Origin: Nocardioides sp. WS12
GTDB taxonomy: Bacteria > Actinomycetota > Actinomycetes > Propionibacteriales > Nocardioidaceae
Direction: 5' to 3'
NCBI RefSeq assembly: GCF_014108865.1
Contig: NZ_CP053928.1
Span: forward strand, 4,464,001 to 4,528,000
DNA: 64,000 nucleotides
Shown one piece after another: positions 46,526 to 56,096 of this stretch. Each line of letters begins with the position of its first letter. The first letter of the stretch is position 1. Under the pieces are notes generated by a model, which was not told the DNA's origin, searched no databases, and was given only the letters and a program-made list of their open reading frames with translations. The position numbers and the translations under genes were made by a program.

Positions 46526-47422
46526 TCAGAGAGCCTGAAGGATCTCCCGCGCCAGGGCAGCGGTCGCGGACGGCGTCTTGCCGACCTTGACGCCGACGGC
46601 CTCGAGGGCCTCCTGCTTGGCAGCCGCGGTACCGGCCGAGCCGGAAACGATGGCGCCGGCGTGGCCCATCGTCTTGCCCTCGGGGGCGGTGAAGCCCGCG
46701 ACGTAACCGACGACCGGCTTGGTGATGTTGTCCTTGATGTACAGCGCCGCACGCTCTTCGGCGTCGCCGCCGATCTCGCCGATCATGACGATCACCTTGG
46801 TCTCCGGGTCCTCCTCGAAGGCCTGGAGAGCGTCGATGTGCGTGGTGCCGACGATCGGGTCGCCGCCGATGCCGATGGCGGTCGAGAAGCCGAAGTCACG
46901 CAGCTCGTACATCATCTGGTAGGTCAGCGTGCCCGACTTCGACACGAGACCGACCGGGCCCTTGCCCGCGATGGTGTGCGGCGTGATGCCGGCCAGCGAC
47001 TCACCGGGCGTGATGATGCCCGGGCAGTTCGGACCGATCATCCGGGTGGACTTGCCCTGCAGGTAGGACCACACCTCGGCGGAGTCCTGGACCGGCACGC
47101 CCTCGGTGATGACCACGATCAGCGGCATCTCGGCGTCAATCGCCTCGATGGCCGCGTCCTTGGTGAAGGCCGGCGGGACGAACAGGACCGACACGTTGGC
47201 GCCGGTCTCCTTCATCGCTTCCGCCACGGTGCCGAACACCGGGAGCTCCACGTCGGCGCCGTTGGCGTCCTTGTGGGTGACCGAGGTGCCGGCCTTGCGG
47301 GCGTTGACGCCACCGACGATCGTCGCGCCGGAGTCCATCATCAGGGCGGTGTGCTTGGCACCCATGCCACCGGTGATGCCCTGGACGATGATCTTGCTGT
47401 CCTTGTTCAGGTAAATGCTCAT
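46526..47422 (-). CDS. sucD: Succinyl-CoA ligase alpha subunit
   Basis: The CoA-binding subunit of succinyl-CoA synthetase couples succinyl-CoA cleavage to nucleotide triphosphate formation in the TCA cycle. The 298-residue product has the CoA site ITGGMGAKHTALMMDSGATI (near 15), the GPNCPGIITPGE loop (near 126) and the phosphorylated His in GHAGAIVSGSAGTA (near 250). Its ATG at 47422 follows the sucC stop by 11 bases, the usual sucCD order. Confidence 0.96.
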   Translation of the reverse strand: MSIYLNKDSKIIVQGITGGMGAKHTALMMDSGATIVGGVNARKAGTSVTHKDANGADVELPVFGTVAEAMKETGANVSVLFVPPAFTKDAAIEAIDAEMPLIVVITEGVPVQDSAEVWSYLQGKSTRMIGPNCPGIITPGESLAGITPHTIAGKGPVGLVSKSGTLTYQMMYELRDFGFSTAIGIGGDPIVGTTHIDALQAFEEDPETKVIVMIGEIGGDAEERAALYIKDNITKPVVGYVAGFTAPEGKTMGHAGAIVSGSAGTAAAKQEALEAVGVKVGKTPSATAALAREILQAL

Positions 47423-47433
47423 GTCTCGTCCCC

Positions 47434-48600
47434 TCAGGCGTTCGCGAGCTCGGCGGCCTTGTCGGCCGCTCCGTCCATCGTGTCGACAACGGTCACCAAC
47501 GGGTGGTTGGCGTCGGCCAGGATCTGACGACCCAGCTCGACGTTGTTGCCGTCGAGGCGGACGACCAGCGGCTTGGTCGCTGCGTCACCGAGGAGCTCGA
47601 GGGCACCAACGATGCCCTTGGCGACCTCGTCACACGCGGTGATGCCACCGAAGACGTTCACGAAGACCGACTTCACCTGGGCGTCGTTGAGGATCACGTC
47701 GAGGCCGTTGGCCATCACCTCGGCGTTCGCACCGCCGCCGATGTCCAGGAAGTTGGCCGGCTTGACGCCGCCGTGGTTCTCGCCGGCGTACGCGACGACG
47801 TCGAGGGTCGACATGACCAGGCCCGCGCCGTTGCCGATGATGCCCACGGCACCGTCGAGCTTGACGTAGTTGAGGCCGAGCGCCTTGGCCTTCGCCTCGA
47901 GCGGGTCGGCCTCGTCGCTGATCTCGAAGTGCTCGTGGTCCGGGTGGCGGACCTCGGAGGCGTTCTCGTCGAGCGAGACCTTGCCGTCGAGGGCTTCCAG
48001 CTTGTCACCGGCGAGCCGCGCGAGCGGGTTCACCTCGACGAGCGTGGCGTCTTCCTCGACGAAGACCTTGTAGAGGTTCTCGATCATCACGACGGCCTGC
48101 TCGAAGACGGGCTCCGGGAAGCCGGCCTCGGTCGCGATCTCGCGGGCCTTGACTGCGTCGACGCCCTTGCCGGGGTCGATGGCGATCTTCTTCACGGCGT
48201 CGGGGTTGGTCTTCGCGACCTCTTCGATCTCGACACCACCCTCGACGGACGCGATGCAGAGGTACTGGCGGTTCGACCGGTCCAGCAGGAAGGAGAAGTA
48301 GTACTCCTCCTCCGGCGGGGTGGCCGGCGTGATCAGGACCCGGTTGACCGGGAGATCCTTGATCGTGAGGTTCAAGATGTCGGTCGCGTACTGGAACGCC
48401 TCGTCGGGCGTCTTGGCGATCTTGACGCCACCAGCCTTGCCGCGGCCGCCGGCCTTGACCTGCGCCTTGACGACGGTCACGCCGCCCAATTCTTCGGCGG
48501 CGGCCTTCGCTGCCTCGGGGGTCTCGACGACCACACCGAGGGTCGTCGTCACACCGTGCTTGGCGAAGAGCTCCTTCGCCTGATATTCCATCAGGTCCAC
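47434..48600 (-). CDS. sucC: Succinyl-CoA ligase beta subunit
   Basis: The ATP-grasp subunit of succinyl-CoA synthetase, 388 residues, starts MDLMEYQAKELFAKHG from GTG 48600, with GAGGA about 9 bases upstream. VKAQVKAGGRGKAGGVKIAK (near 40) belongs to the nucleotide site. EVNPLAR (near 194) and GNGAGLVMSTLDVV (near 258) are further signatures, and FVNVFGGITACDEVA (near 311) lies near the C terminus. The ATG at 48591 is an alternative three codons in. It opens the sucCD operon and diverges from the M23 peptidase gene. Confidence 0.96.
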   Translation of the reverse strand: MDLMEYQAKELFAKHGVTTTLGVVVETPEAAKAAAEELGGVTVVKAQVKAGGRGKAGGVKIAKTPDEAFQYATDILNLTIKDLPVNRVLITPATPPEEEYYFSFLLDRSNRQYLCIASVEGGVEIEEVAKTNPDAVKKIAIDPGKGVDAVKAREIATEAGFPEPVFEQAVVMIENLYKVFVEEDATLVEVNPLARLAGDKLEALDGKVSLDENASEVRHPDHEHFEISDEADPLEAKAKALGLNYVKLDGAVGIIGNGAGLVMSTLDVVAYAGENHGGVKPANFLDIGGGANAEVMANGLDVILNDAQVKSVFVNVFGGITACDEVAKGIVGALELLGDAATKPLVVRLDGNNVELGRQILADANHPLVTVVDTMDGAADKAAELANA

Positions 48601-48663
48601 TGCTACGTCCTCACATCTGGGTTCAGAGGGTGGTGCGCGCTGCGGCGCACCCGTCGGGCACAC

Positions 48664-48949
48664 TAGTCCTGACTGGCGAGTAGGACGAGTCCGGCCCCAG
48701 CGACGTGACGCCAGTCACGGACTTCGCGCGGGTTACCCATGAGTCACTCAGCCGTTACGCGATTGTCCACAGACGACACCCCTTACGATTTCGGAGGCCG
48801 CCGGGCATCAGTTATGGTCGGTGACGCAAGTTTCACCTGGCCGCCACCCGGCGGTCACCTTGATCGAAGCCCCTCTCTCGGGCGCCTCGGACGAACAGGG
48901 CCTAGGTTGAAACGGCCTGCAGGATCGTCCCCCAAGGAGTCAGCAGTCG
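48664..48949. promoter_or_regulatory. Divergent control region between sucC and the M23 peptidase gene
   Basis: 286 bases without a convincing gene. It must carry promoters in both directions. I see no known riboswitch; the c-di-AMP ydaO type, common before actinobacterial wall hydrolases, is not recognisable. Confidence 0.4.
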
Positions 48950-50083
48950 ATGGGTAACCACCGAGCGGATCCCCGCGCAGCGCGCCGCCGCTCGACCTCC
49001 CGCGCCGAGACCACCGAGAAGTACGTCGGTAAGCGCATGGCTGGTCGAGTCGCCGAGCCCCCCGCCGCGACGCTCGACGTTCCCCCTGCTGCACCGATCA
49101 TCCTGGCCGCGGTTGCTGCTCCCGCCCCTGCTCCTGTTCCTGTTCCGGTGCTGGCCCCGACGCCGGTCCCCGCCCTGACCCTGGTCGAGGCCGTGGGATC
49201 GCCGGCCTACCTGCCCGACCGCGCCCCCACCGTGGAACTGCCCGCGCTCCGCGACATCGCGCTGTTCGACCCGCTGACCGACTCGTCAGCCACCACGCTG
49301 CGGGCCATCCAGCCCACCGGCAAGCGCCGCGCCGTCAAGCACGCCGGCTCACGCGGACCGCTGTTCCGCGGCCTGCCCACGCTGCCCGTCGCCGTCGGCG
49401 TGGCCACCCTCGCCATTGCCATCGGTGGTGCCGTCGTCTCGACCGAGCCCGAGCTCGCGTCGGCGACCGACCACCTCACCGCCTCGAACGCCATGACCGG
49501 ATCCTTCGGCAACGGCACCGTCGGCGGACGCTCGCAGAGCGTCAGCCGCGACTCGGACCGCGACACCCTCGCCCAGGCCGCCGGCACCGACCTCGTCGCC
49601 GAGGCCGAGCGCCACGCCGAGGAGCGCAACAGCGCGCTCGGCGAGCTCGCCCAAGCTGCCGAGAAGGAAGCCGCCGAGATCGCCCTCAACAAGTGGGTGC
49701 TCCCGCTCGACAACTACCGCCTCACGGCGACGTACGGCGAGTACGGCCTCTGGTCGAGCTACCACACCGGCCTCGACTTCGCCGCTCCCGGCGGCACCCC
49801 GATCCGCGCCGTCACCAACGGTGTGATCACCTCCGCCGGCTCCGACGGCGCCTACGGCAACAAGACCGTCCTCACCCTCGAGGACGGCACCGAACTGTGG
49901 TTCTGCCACCAGTCGTCCTTCGCCGTCTCCACCGGTGACACCGTCCGCAGCGGCGAGATCATCGGCTACGTCGGCAGCACCGGTCACGTCACCGGCCCGC
50001 ACCTGCACCTCGAGGTCCGCCCCGGTGGCGGTGACCCGGTCGACCCCGACGCGGCCCTCCGCGTCCACGGCGTCACGCCGTAG
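48950..50083 (+). CDS. M23 family metallopeptidase (LytM-type), membrane-anchored
   Basis: A 377-residue cell-wall endopeptidase. The N-terminal 150 residues are Arg/Pro/Ala-rich with tandem Ala-Pro-Val repeats (APAPAPVPVPVLAPTPVPAL). One hydrophobic helix follows near 142-160 (LPVAVGVATLAIAIGGAVV), then a coiled region (about 205-240). The C-terminal peptidase domain has zinc-binding HTGLDF (near 272) and HLHLEV (near 350). The second Zn-loop residue appears in LWFCHQ. The domain should lie outside the membrane and cut peptidoglycan cross-links. The ATG at 48950 follows AAGGAG by 10 bases. Confidence 0.88.
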   Translation: MGNHRADPRAARRRSTSRAETTEKYVGKRMAGRVAEPPAATLDVPPAAPIILAAVAAPAPAPVPVPVLAPTPVPALTLVEAVGSPAYLPDRAPTVELPALRDIALFDPLTDSSATTLRAIQPTGKRRAVKHAGSRGPLFRGLPTLPVAVGVATLAIAIGGAVVSTEPELASATDHLTASNAMTGSFGNGTVGGRSQSVSRDSDRDTLAQAAGTDLVAEAERHAEERNSALGELAQAAEKEAAEIALNKWVLPLDNYRLTATYGEYGLWSSYHTGLDFAAPGGTPIRAVTNGVITSAGSDGAYGNKTVLTLEDGTELWFCHQSSFAVSTGDTVRSGEIIGYVGSTGHVTGPHLHLEVRPGGGDPVDPDAALRVHGVTP

Positions 50084-50228
50084 TACTGCGCGAGCGCGTC
50101 TTCACCTCGGAGACGGCAGCAAGCTGCCGGGCGGCGGCTCTCGCCGCGCTGCCGCGCCGCCGTTGCCTTCCGTACGGGGCTGAGTTGGCCTGGCGGCATG
50201 CCGACAGTGTCACCCAGCGCCGACTCCC

Positions 50229-52670
50229 CTACAGCTTGTCGACCGGTGCGTAGCGCAGCAGCAGGCGCTTGACGCCGTCGGATCCGAAGTCGATCGAAGC
50301 GACGGACTTGTCGCCCGCTCCTTCGACGGACACGACGGTGCCGAGACCGAACGAGTCGTGGGTGACCTTGTCGCCCGGCGCCAGCACGGGGATCGCTCGC
50401 GCGGGCCGTGACTTGGCGGCCGCATCCGCACGGGCTGCGGCCGAACTGAAGTTGCGCCGGCCGGCCGCGGTGGGCTGGCCGAGCGGAGTGCTGCTGGAGC
50501 TGTAACCGGCGCCGGCGTACTCGCGACCGCTGGAGGCGTACGTCGGCCGCGACCACTGCGTCTGCTGGGCTTCGGTACGCCGCCAGTCGACGAGGTCGAT
50601 CGGCAGCTCGGCGAGGAACCGGGAGGCCGGGTTGTGCGCGGGTGCGCCGAAGGCCGAACGAACGACCGCGCGGGAGACGTAGAGACGCTGGCGAGCGCGG
50701 GTGATGCCGACGTAGGCCAGCCGGCGCTCCTCCTCGAGCTCGGGACGGTCGCCGAGGGACCGTGAGTGCGGGAAGACGCCGTCCTCCAGCCCCGTCAGGA
50801 AAACGACCGGGAACTCCAGGCCCTTGGCGGTGTGCAGCGTCATCAAGGTGACCACGCCCTTGTCCTCAGGCGCGTCCGGGTCATCCTCGGGGGCGTCGGG
50901 GATCTGGTCGGCGTCGGCGACCAGCGCGACCCGCTCCAGGAAGTCACCGAGACCGGGCTCGACGATGCCGGCGTCCACGTCGGCAGGGTCGGCCGACGGA
51001 CCAGCGACCGGGTCCTCGGCGAACTCGCGGGCCACGGCGACCAGCTCGCCGAGCGTCTCCAGCCGGCCCTCGTCCTGCATGTCGTCGGAGGCCTCGAGGC
51101 TGGCGAGGTACCCGGAACGGTCGAGCACCGTCTCCAGGATCACGTCGGGCCGCTCACGGGCCGCCACCATCTGCTGGAGGTCGTTGACCATGGTCACGAA
51201 GGCTTCGATCTGCGTCTGGCTGCGCGTCGCCAGGCCCGGCGCCTCGTCGGCGCGCTGCAGCGCCTCCCAGAAGCTGATCCGCTCACGGTCGGCGAACATC
51301 GTGATCGCAAGCACCGCCCGGTCACCGATCCCCCGCCGCGGCGTGTTCAGGATGCGTCGTACGGAGATCGCGTCGTCGGGGTTGACCAGCATCCGCAGGT
51401 ACGCGAGGGCATCGCGGATCTCCTTGCGGTCGTAGAAGCGCGTACCGCCGACGACCTTGTACGGCTGGCCAGTGCGGATGAAGATCTCCTCGAACACCCG
51501 CGACTGTGCGTTGGTCCGGTAGAACACAGCGACGTCCGAGGGGCGCAGGCCGCCATCGGTGAGCTTGTCGATCTCGCCGGACACGAAGCGGGCCTCGTCG
51601 TGCTGGTCGTCGGCGACGTACCCGACGATCTTCTCGCCGTCGCCCGCGTCGGACCACAGACGTTTCGGCTTGCGGCTCTCGTTGCGTTCGATGACCGCGT
51701 TGGCGGCGCTGAGGATGGTCTGGGTGGAGCGGTAGTTCTGCTCGAGCAGCACCGTGCGCGCGTCGGGGAAGTCCTGCTCGAAGTCCATGATGTTGCGGAT
51801 GTCAGCGCCCCGGAAGGCGTAGATCGACTGGTCGGCGTCACCGACGACCATCAGCTCGGCCGGCGGCACCCGATCGGCCGGAACGCCGTCGAGGGTGTCG
51901 GGGTCCGTCTCCTCGAACTGCTGGCCACAGAGCTGCTGGATGAGGGAGTACTGCGCGTGGTTGGTGTCCTGGTACTCGTCGACGAGCACGTGCCGGAACC
52001 GGCGCCGGTACGTCTCGCGCACCTCGGGCTTGAGCTGGAAGAGGCGGACGGTTTCCATGATCAGGTCATCGAAGTCGAAGGCGTTCTGCTCACGAAGCCG
52101 CCGCTGGTACTGCTTGTACGCCGCCGCATAGGTCTCGTCGCTGGAGTTGGTCGCCGCCGCGGCGACGTCGTCCGGGTCGCGCAGTTCGTTCTTGTGGTTG
52201 CTGATCCAGTGCAGCACCGGACCCGGCTGATAGCGGCGCGGGTCGATCTCGAGGTCGTTGAGGACCAGGGTGATCAGGCGCTTCTGGTCCTGGGTGTCGT
52301 AGATCGAGAAGTTCGACTTGAGCCGGTCGTAGCCGAGGTGCTCGACCTCCTTGCGCAGGATCCGCACGCAGGACGAGTGGAAGGTGCTGACCCACATGAT
52401 CCGCGCGCGGTTGCCGACGAGGTCGCTGACCCGCTCCTTCATCTCGGCCGCAGCCTTGTTGGTGAACGTGATCGCGAGGATCGACCCGGGGTGCGCCTTG
52501 CGCACGGCGATCAGCCATGCGATCCGGCGGGTGAGCACCCGCGTCTTGCCCGAGCCAGCGCCGGCGACGACCAGCAACGGTGCGCCCTCGTGCTGAACGG
52601 CCTGTTGTTGCGGGTCGTTGAGGCCCTCGAGGAGAAGGTCTGCGGTAAGGGCCGGGGGCGTCGTACTCAT
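50229..52670 (-). CDS. pcrA: UvrD/PcrA-type ATP-dependent DNA helicase
   Basis: A superfamily 1 3'-5' helicase of repair and replication, 813 residues. Motifs in order: Q-motif LNDPQQQAVQ (near 17), Walker A GAGSGKT (near 38), Ia ITFTNKAAAEMKERV (near 68), Walker B VDEYQDTN (near 235), III VVGDADQSIYAFRGAD (near 279), IV QNYRST (near 313), V TLMTLHTAKGLEFPVVFLTG (near 605) and VI EEERRLAYVGITRARQRLYV (near 645). The C-terminal tail has a PcrA-type tudor-like segment, PGDKVTHDSFGLGTVVSVEG (near 765). It is a single gene, converging with the M23 gene. Confidence 0.96.
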   Translation of the reverse strand: MSTTPPALTADLLLEGLNDPQQQAVQHEGAPLLVVAGAGSGKTRVLTRRIAWLIAVRKAHPGSILAITFTNKAAAEMKERVSDLVGNRARIMWVSTFHSSCVRILRKEVEHLGYDRLKSNFSIYDTQDQKRLITLVLNDLEIDPRRYQPGPVLHWISNHKNELRDPDDVAAAATNSSDETYAAAYKQYQRRLREQNAFDFDDLIMETVRLFQLKPEVRETYRRRFRHVLVDEYQDTNHAQYSLIQQLCGQQFEETDPDTLDGVPADRVPPAELMVVGDADQSIYAFRGADIRNIMDFEQDFPDARTVLLEQNYRSTQTILSAANAVIERNESRKPKRLWSDAGDGEKIVGYVADDQHDEARFVSGEIDKLTDGGLRPSDVAVFYRTNAQSRVFEEIFIRTGQPYKVVGGTRFYDRKEIRDALAYLRMLVNPDDAISVRRILNTPRRGIGDRAVLAITMFADRERISFWEALQRADEAPGLATRSQTQIEAFVTMVNDLQQMVAARERPDVILETVLDRSGYLASLEASDDMQDEGRLETLGELVAVAREFAEDPVAGPSADPADVDAGIVEPGLGDFLERVALVADADQIPDAPEDDPDAPEDKGVVTLMTLHTAKGLEFPVVFLTGLEDGVFPHSRSLGDRPELEEERRLAYVGITRARQRLYVSRAVVRSAFGAPAHNPASRFLAELPIDLVDWRRTEAQQTQWSRPTYASSGREYAGAGYSSSSTPLGQPTAAGRRNFSSAAARADAAAKSRPARAIPVLAPGDKVTHDSFGLGTVVSVEGAGDKSVASIDFGSDGVKRLLLRYAPVDKL

Positions 52671-52784
52671 GCTTCGGCCAGCCTACGGCGCGCTGCCGAC
52701 GGAGTCGGTCCTGGGACGCACGCACCAACCAGATTCGTCGTCAGAACGGCTCAACCACGACAAATTCGGGTGGTGAACCGGGAA

Positions 52785-53144
52785 TCAGGAGCTGTGCACG
52801 GGCGACCACAGCACGGCGACGCCGACCTCGATGATCGCGAGCGCCAGGAGGCCGGCCCACAGGCCGTTGGGGATCTTCTCCTTGCGCATGTTCGCCATGA
52901 CCAGGACCAGCAGGACCAGGCCGATGAGGAGCTTGACGGCAACCTTGCCGTGGTTGACCGGGTCATCGCCGCCCTCGAGGACGCCAACGAGCAGCAGGCC
53001 GGCGAGGAAGGCGGTGCCGACGCCGTCACGCATGACACCGGTGACCTTCTTCTCGCCCGGCCCGACCTGGGCGAGCAGTCCGCCGATCAGGGCCGAGAAG
53101 CCCAGGATGTGAACGATCAGCAGGATCAGGCGCACGGTCTCCAT
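52785..53144 (-). CDS. Four-helix membrane protein of unknown function
   Basis: 119 residues, almost wholly hydrophobic. Four helices lie near residues 5-25, 41-58, 68-86 and 94-113, with a charged loop EGGDDPVNHGK between helices 2 and 3. I recognise no family with an assigned function. It lies 114 bases from pcrA and 41 from the M15 gene, all on the minus strand. Confidence 0.72.
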   Translation of the reverse strand: METVRLILLIVHILGFSALIGGLLAQVGPGEKKVTGVMRDGVGTAFLAGLLLVGVLEGGDDPVNHGKVAVKLLIGLVLLVLVMANMRKEKIPNGLWAGLLALAIIEVGVAVLWSPVHSS

Positions 53145-53185
53145 GCCCGAACTCTAGAGCGTGCGAGCGCCGCCGCCCGCGAAGG

Positions 53186-54037
53186 TCAGCGGCCCGTCGC
53201 GGTGAAGTGCTGGTAGTCCTTCAGCGAGTTCCACGACCCGCCCCAGCTCCAGCCGATCCGCGCGAACTCCCGCACGACCAGGTCGCCGGAGTGAATGATG
53301 CCGGGCTGGCTGCGTGAGCGGTCGAGGTACGCCGACGCGCGCTCCGGCAGGACCAGGTCGCCCTTGGCGTACGGGTTGAGGAACGGGTTGACGTCGATCG
53401 CCAGGCCGTAGGCATGCGCCGACCAGGTGGTGGTGCCGCGCGCAGCGCGACACACCAGCGCGGCGGTGTTGTTGCCGTCGCCGGTGGGCGGCGCATCGAG
53501 GTCGGCCGTGGTCGGCAGCCGCATCTCCTCGATCGGGAAGTCGGCGGCGAACAGCGTCTTGAACACCGACACGACGCCCGTGGCCTCGTCGGCCGCGACC
53601 ACGAGTTCACCGGTGTGGGCCTTGCCGTCGAAGCCACGGAACGTGACGTTGAGGTAGCGCAGACCTTCGAGACCCACCGGACAGGCCTCGGACCAGGTCG
53701 CCCCCATCCGCGTGCGGATCGCTGCGGTGATCGGGCCGATGGCCGAGTGGAAGACGTCGTCGGTCGGAGCCGGAAGCAGATCCGTGGTCGGGAAACGACG
53801 CACCCGCAGGGCCTTCGGCGTCGGCTGGATCTCGCCGAAGCCGTCGGCGTCGACGGGCAGGAGGTGCACGCCGAGTTCCCAGTTCGAGTACGACGGCCCG
53901 GGGTCGGTTGCGCTCGGGGTCGGCGAGCCCGATGTGGCAGGTGTCGTGGTCGGATCGGCGGTCGGGGGCGTCGTACCGCTGGAGCAGCCGGCGGCCAGGG
54001 CCGCCGACGCGACCACCGCCACCAGGCTGCCCCTCAC
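53186..54037 (-). CDS. M15 family peptidase, lipoprotein (D-Ala-D-Ala carboxypeptidase-like)
   Basis: 283 residues. A lipoprotein signal with lipobox LAAGC (Cys near 18) leads into a Thr/Pro-rich linker and an M15-type domain. The zinc site shows WSAHAYGLAIDVNPF (His and Asp near 206-213) and the C-terminal WNSLKDYQHF with the third ligand His. It should trim peptidoglycan stem peptides outside the membrane. The GTG at 54037 overlaps the response regulator stop as GTGA, so expression is coupled to the two-component genes upstream. Confidence 0.85.
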   Translation of the reverse strand: MRGSLVAVVASAALAAGCSSGTTPPTADPTTTPATSGSPTPSATDPGPSYSNWELGVHLLPVDADGFGEIQPTPKALRVRRFPTTDLLPAPTDDVFHSAIGPITAAIRTRMGATWSEACPVGLEGLRYLNVTFRGFDGKAHTGELVVAADEATGVVSVFKTLFAADFPIEEMRLPTTADLDAPPTGDGNNTAALVCRAARGTTTWSAHAYGLAIDVNPFLNPYAKGDLVLPERASAYLDRSRSQPGIIHSGDLVVREFARIGWSWGGSWNSLKDYQHFTATGR

Positions 54038-54693
54038 AGCAGCCTGCGGTCCGATGCCCAACGGGTCAGCTCGTGCCGGGAGGAGAGCTGCAGCTTCCGC
54101 AGCACCGAGGACATGTGGGTCTCCACGGTCTTGATCGAGATGAACAGCTCCTTGGCGACCTCCTTGTAGGAGTAGCCGCGGGCGATCAGCCGCATCACTT
54201 CGCGTTCCCGCTCGGTGAGTCGGTCGAGGTCCTCGTCGACGCTGGCCAGATCCGCCGAGATGCCGGCACCCGCGAACGCGTCGAGCACGAATCCCGCGAG
54301 CCGCGGGGAGAACACAGCGTCGCCCTCGGCCACGCGGCCGATGGCGTCGACCAGTTCGGGGCCGGTGATCGTCTTGGTGACATAGCCGCGGGCACCGCCC
54401 CGGATCGTGCCGATGACGTCCTCGGCAGCATCGGAGACCGACAGGGCGAGGAACTTGATGTCGGAGTCGTTGACCCGGCGGATCACCTCGACCCCGCCAC
54501 CACCGGGCAGGTGCACGTCCAGGAGTACGACGTCCGGCCGGTGTTCGAGCACAGCCGCCACCGCTTCGTCGACATCAGCGGCCTCGGCCACGACGTCGAC
54601 GCGACCGACGCCCGTGGAGCCGAGCTCGGCACTGACGCCCCGGCGGAACATGGCGTGGTCGTCGACGACGACCACGCGGACGGGCTGGCTCAT
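54034..54693 (-). CDS. NarL/LuxR-type response regulator
   Basis: 219 residues. The receiver domain has acidic residues VVVDDHAMFRRG (near 7), the phospho-acceptor Asp in VVLLDVHLPGGGG (near 54), Ser in LALSVSD and Lys in GYVTKTI (near 103). The C-terminal LuxR helix-turn-helix is LTEREREVMRLIARGYSYKE then VAKELFISIKTVETHMSSVL (about 153-192). Its start overlaps the kinase stop as ATGA, and its stop overlaps the M15 start, so kinase, regulator and peptidase are translated together. Confidence 0.95.
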   Translation of the reverse strand: MSQPVRVVVVDDHAMFRRGVSAELGSTGVGRVDVVAEAADVDEAVAAVLEHRPDVVLLDVHLPGGGGVEVIRRVNDSDIKFLALSVSDAAEDVIGTIRGGARGYVTKTITGPELVDAIGRVAEGDAVFSPRLAGFVLDAFAGAGISADLASVDEDLDRLTEREREVMRLIARGYSYKEVAKELFISIKTVETHMSSVLRKLQLSSRHELTRWASDRRLL

Positions 54694-56051
54694 GGGTCTC
54701 CCTGCTGGTTGTGCTGGTCGTGGTTCTGGTCGGCCTTCTGGTCGGCCTTCTGGTCGGCCCTCGCGTCGGCCTTGTGGGGCAGGTGCAATCGCACCTCGGT
54801 GCCCTCGCCGGGTGCGGACCTGATTTCGGCGCGCCCGCCGTGCCGCTCCATGCGGTCGATGATGCTCCGACGCACGCCGAGGCGGTCCTCGGGGGTGGCG
54901 TCCGGGTCGAAACCGATGCCGCGGTCACGGACGAACACGTCGATGCCGCCGGGCGTGATCTCGGCATAGACGTCCACCCGCGGTACCCCGGCGTGCTTGG
55001 CGGCGTTGGAGGTCGCCTCGCGGGCTGCGGCGACGATCGGGCGAGCGGCCTCGTCGTAGTCGCAGTCGCCCACGGCGACCACGTCGACCGCGATGCCGTA
55101 GGAGTCCTCGATCTCGGCCGCCGCCGAGCGCAGGGCGCTGGCGACCGTGGCCTCGTCGAGCGACTCCCCCGTGAACAGCCACGCCCGCAGGTCGCGCTCC
55201 TGCGCGCGGGCCAGACGGGCCGCGTCGGCAGGGTTCTTCTGGATCAGGGCCAGGGTCTGCAGCACGGAGTCGTGGAGGTGCGCAGCCACGTCGGCCCGCT
55301 CCTGGGTGCGCACCCGCTCCTCACGCTCCCCACTGAGTTCGGCAATCAGCCGGTAGACGAAGGGGCCGAGCACGATCGCGATGCCACCGATGCCCAGCAG
55401 GATCGCGACGGTCGCGTCCCGGGCGAGCGACAAGGATCCGTCGCGGAGCGCGAAGAGGACCAGGGCGATGACGACCAGTGCGACGCCGGCCGCGATCCGC
55501 GCCCAGGCTGCCCAACCGCCGCCACCGAGCACGACCCGGATCGGGTCGACCTTGCCGGTCGCGTCGAGGAAGCGTTCGCGCTGCGCCTCGTCGGCCTGGC
55601 GCCACAACAGGGCCACGCCCGCGACCGCGATGCCCAGCGGCCACACCCACCAGCCATTGCCCAGCACGGCGCCGGTCGCGAAGATCGCGCCGATGCCGAG
55701 GGCGGACAGGGTGATGACCGGCCCGATGTCCGACAACCGCCGGGCCCGGCCGGGACGACGCCCGTCCCGGGTTGCGCTCTCGAGTCCGGGGGCGAGCACC
55801 CAGGGCGGCGGTCCGGCGGGAAGCATGGCCCACAGGGCGGCGTACGCAGCGACACCGGAGCCGCCCGCGAGGGTCGCCGCGACGAACGCCACCCGGACCC
55901 ACACCACCGAGACACCCAGGTGGGCTGACAGGCCCGACGCCACGCCACCGAGCACCGGACTGCGCAGGTCGCGCCACGCGCGCCGTACGTCGTGGTTCGC
56001 GGGGAGCGGGCCCGGCGCGGGCGCGCCGGCCGTGGTCAGAGGGCTTGTCAT
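54690..56051 (-). CDS. Sensor histidine kinase with N-terminal PspC domain
   Basis: 453 residues. The PspC domain (RSPVLGGVASGLSAHLGVS, near 30-48) contains the first helix. Several further transmembrane helices follow (near 50-220), then a HisKA_3-type dimerisation segment with the likely phospho-His in AAHLHDSVLQTLALI (near 261). The HATPase domain has AAREATSNAAKHAG (near 347) and VRDRGIGFDP (near 377). The C terminus is a tandem ADQKADQKADQ tail. PspC kinases of this type sense envelope stress. The start ATG 56051 faces the PspC/LiaF-like gene across a 144-base gap with direct repeats. Confidence 0.92.
   Translation of the reverse strand: MTSPLTTAGAPAPGPLPANHDVRRAWRDLRSPVLGGVASGLSAHLGVSVVWVRVAFVAATLAGGSGVAAYAALWAMLPAGPPPWVLAPGLESATRDGRRPGRARRLSDIGPVITLSALGIGAIFATGAVLGNGWWVWPLGIAVAGVALLWRQADEAQRERFLDATGKVDPIRVVLGGGGWAAWARIAAGVALVVIALVLFALRDGSLSLARDATVAILLGIGGIAIVLGPFVYRLIAELSGEREERVRTQERADVAAHLHDSVLQTLALIQKNPADAARLARAQERDLRAWLFTGESLDEATVASALRSAAAEIEDSYGIAVDVVAVGDCDYDEAARPIVAAAREATSNAAKHAGVPRVDVYAEITPGGIDVFVRDRGIGFDPDATPEDRLGVRRSIIDRMERHGGRAEIRSAPGEGTEVRLHLPHKADARADQKADQKADQNHDQHNQQGDP
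54727..54773. repeat. 12-nt tandem repeat at the 3' end of the kinase gene
   Basis: Three near-perfect copies of TCTGGTCGGCCT plus a degenerate fourth encode the ADQK repeats of the kinase tail. Such a track may vary in copy number between strains. Confidence 0.7.
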
Positions 56052-56096
56052 GATGCATCCATCGTCACACAGCGCACCCCGTGGGAGCAGGGGGAA

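Noticed and set aside
48664..48949. c-di-AMP (ydaO) riboswitch before the M23 peptidase
   Set aside because: Often found before actinobacterial wall hydrolases, but I could not match its conserved GC-rich core elements here.
48739..48957. 72-codon frame between sucC and the M23 gene
   Set aside because: No ribosome site or recognisable domain; it crosses the M23 start and the region looks like promoter DNA.
50100..50215. Cluster of GC-rich inverted repeats between the M23 and pcrA genes
   Set aside because: Several short, mutually exclusive stems can be drawn; none is long or clean enough to call a terminator with confidence.
52748..52758. GGCTCAACCAC fragment resembling a dispersed palindromic element
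   Set aside because: Only half the element is present and the rest does not match.
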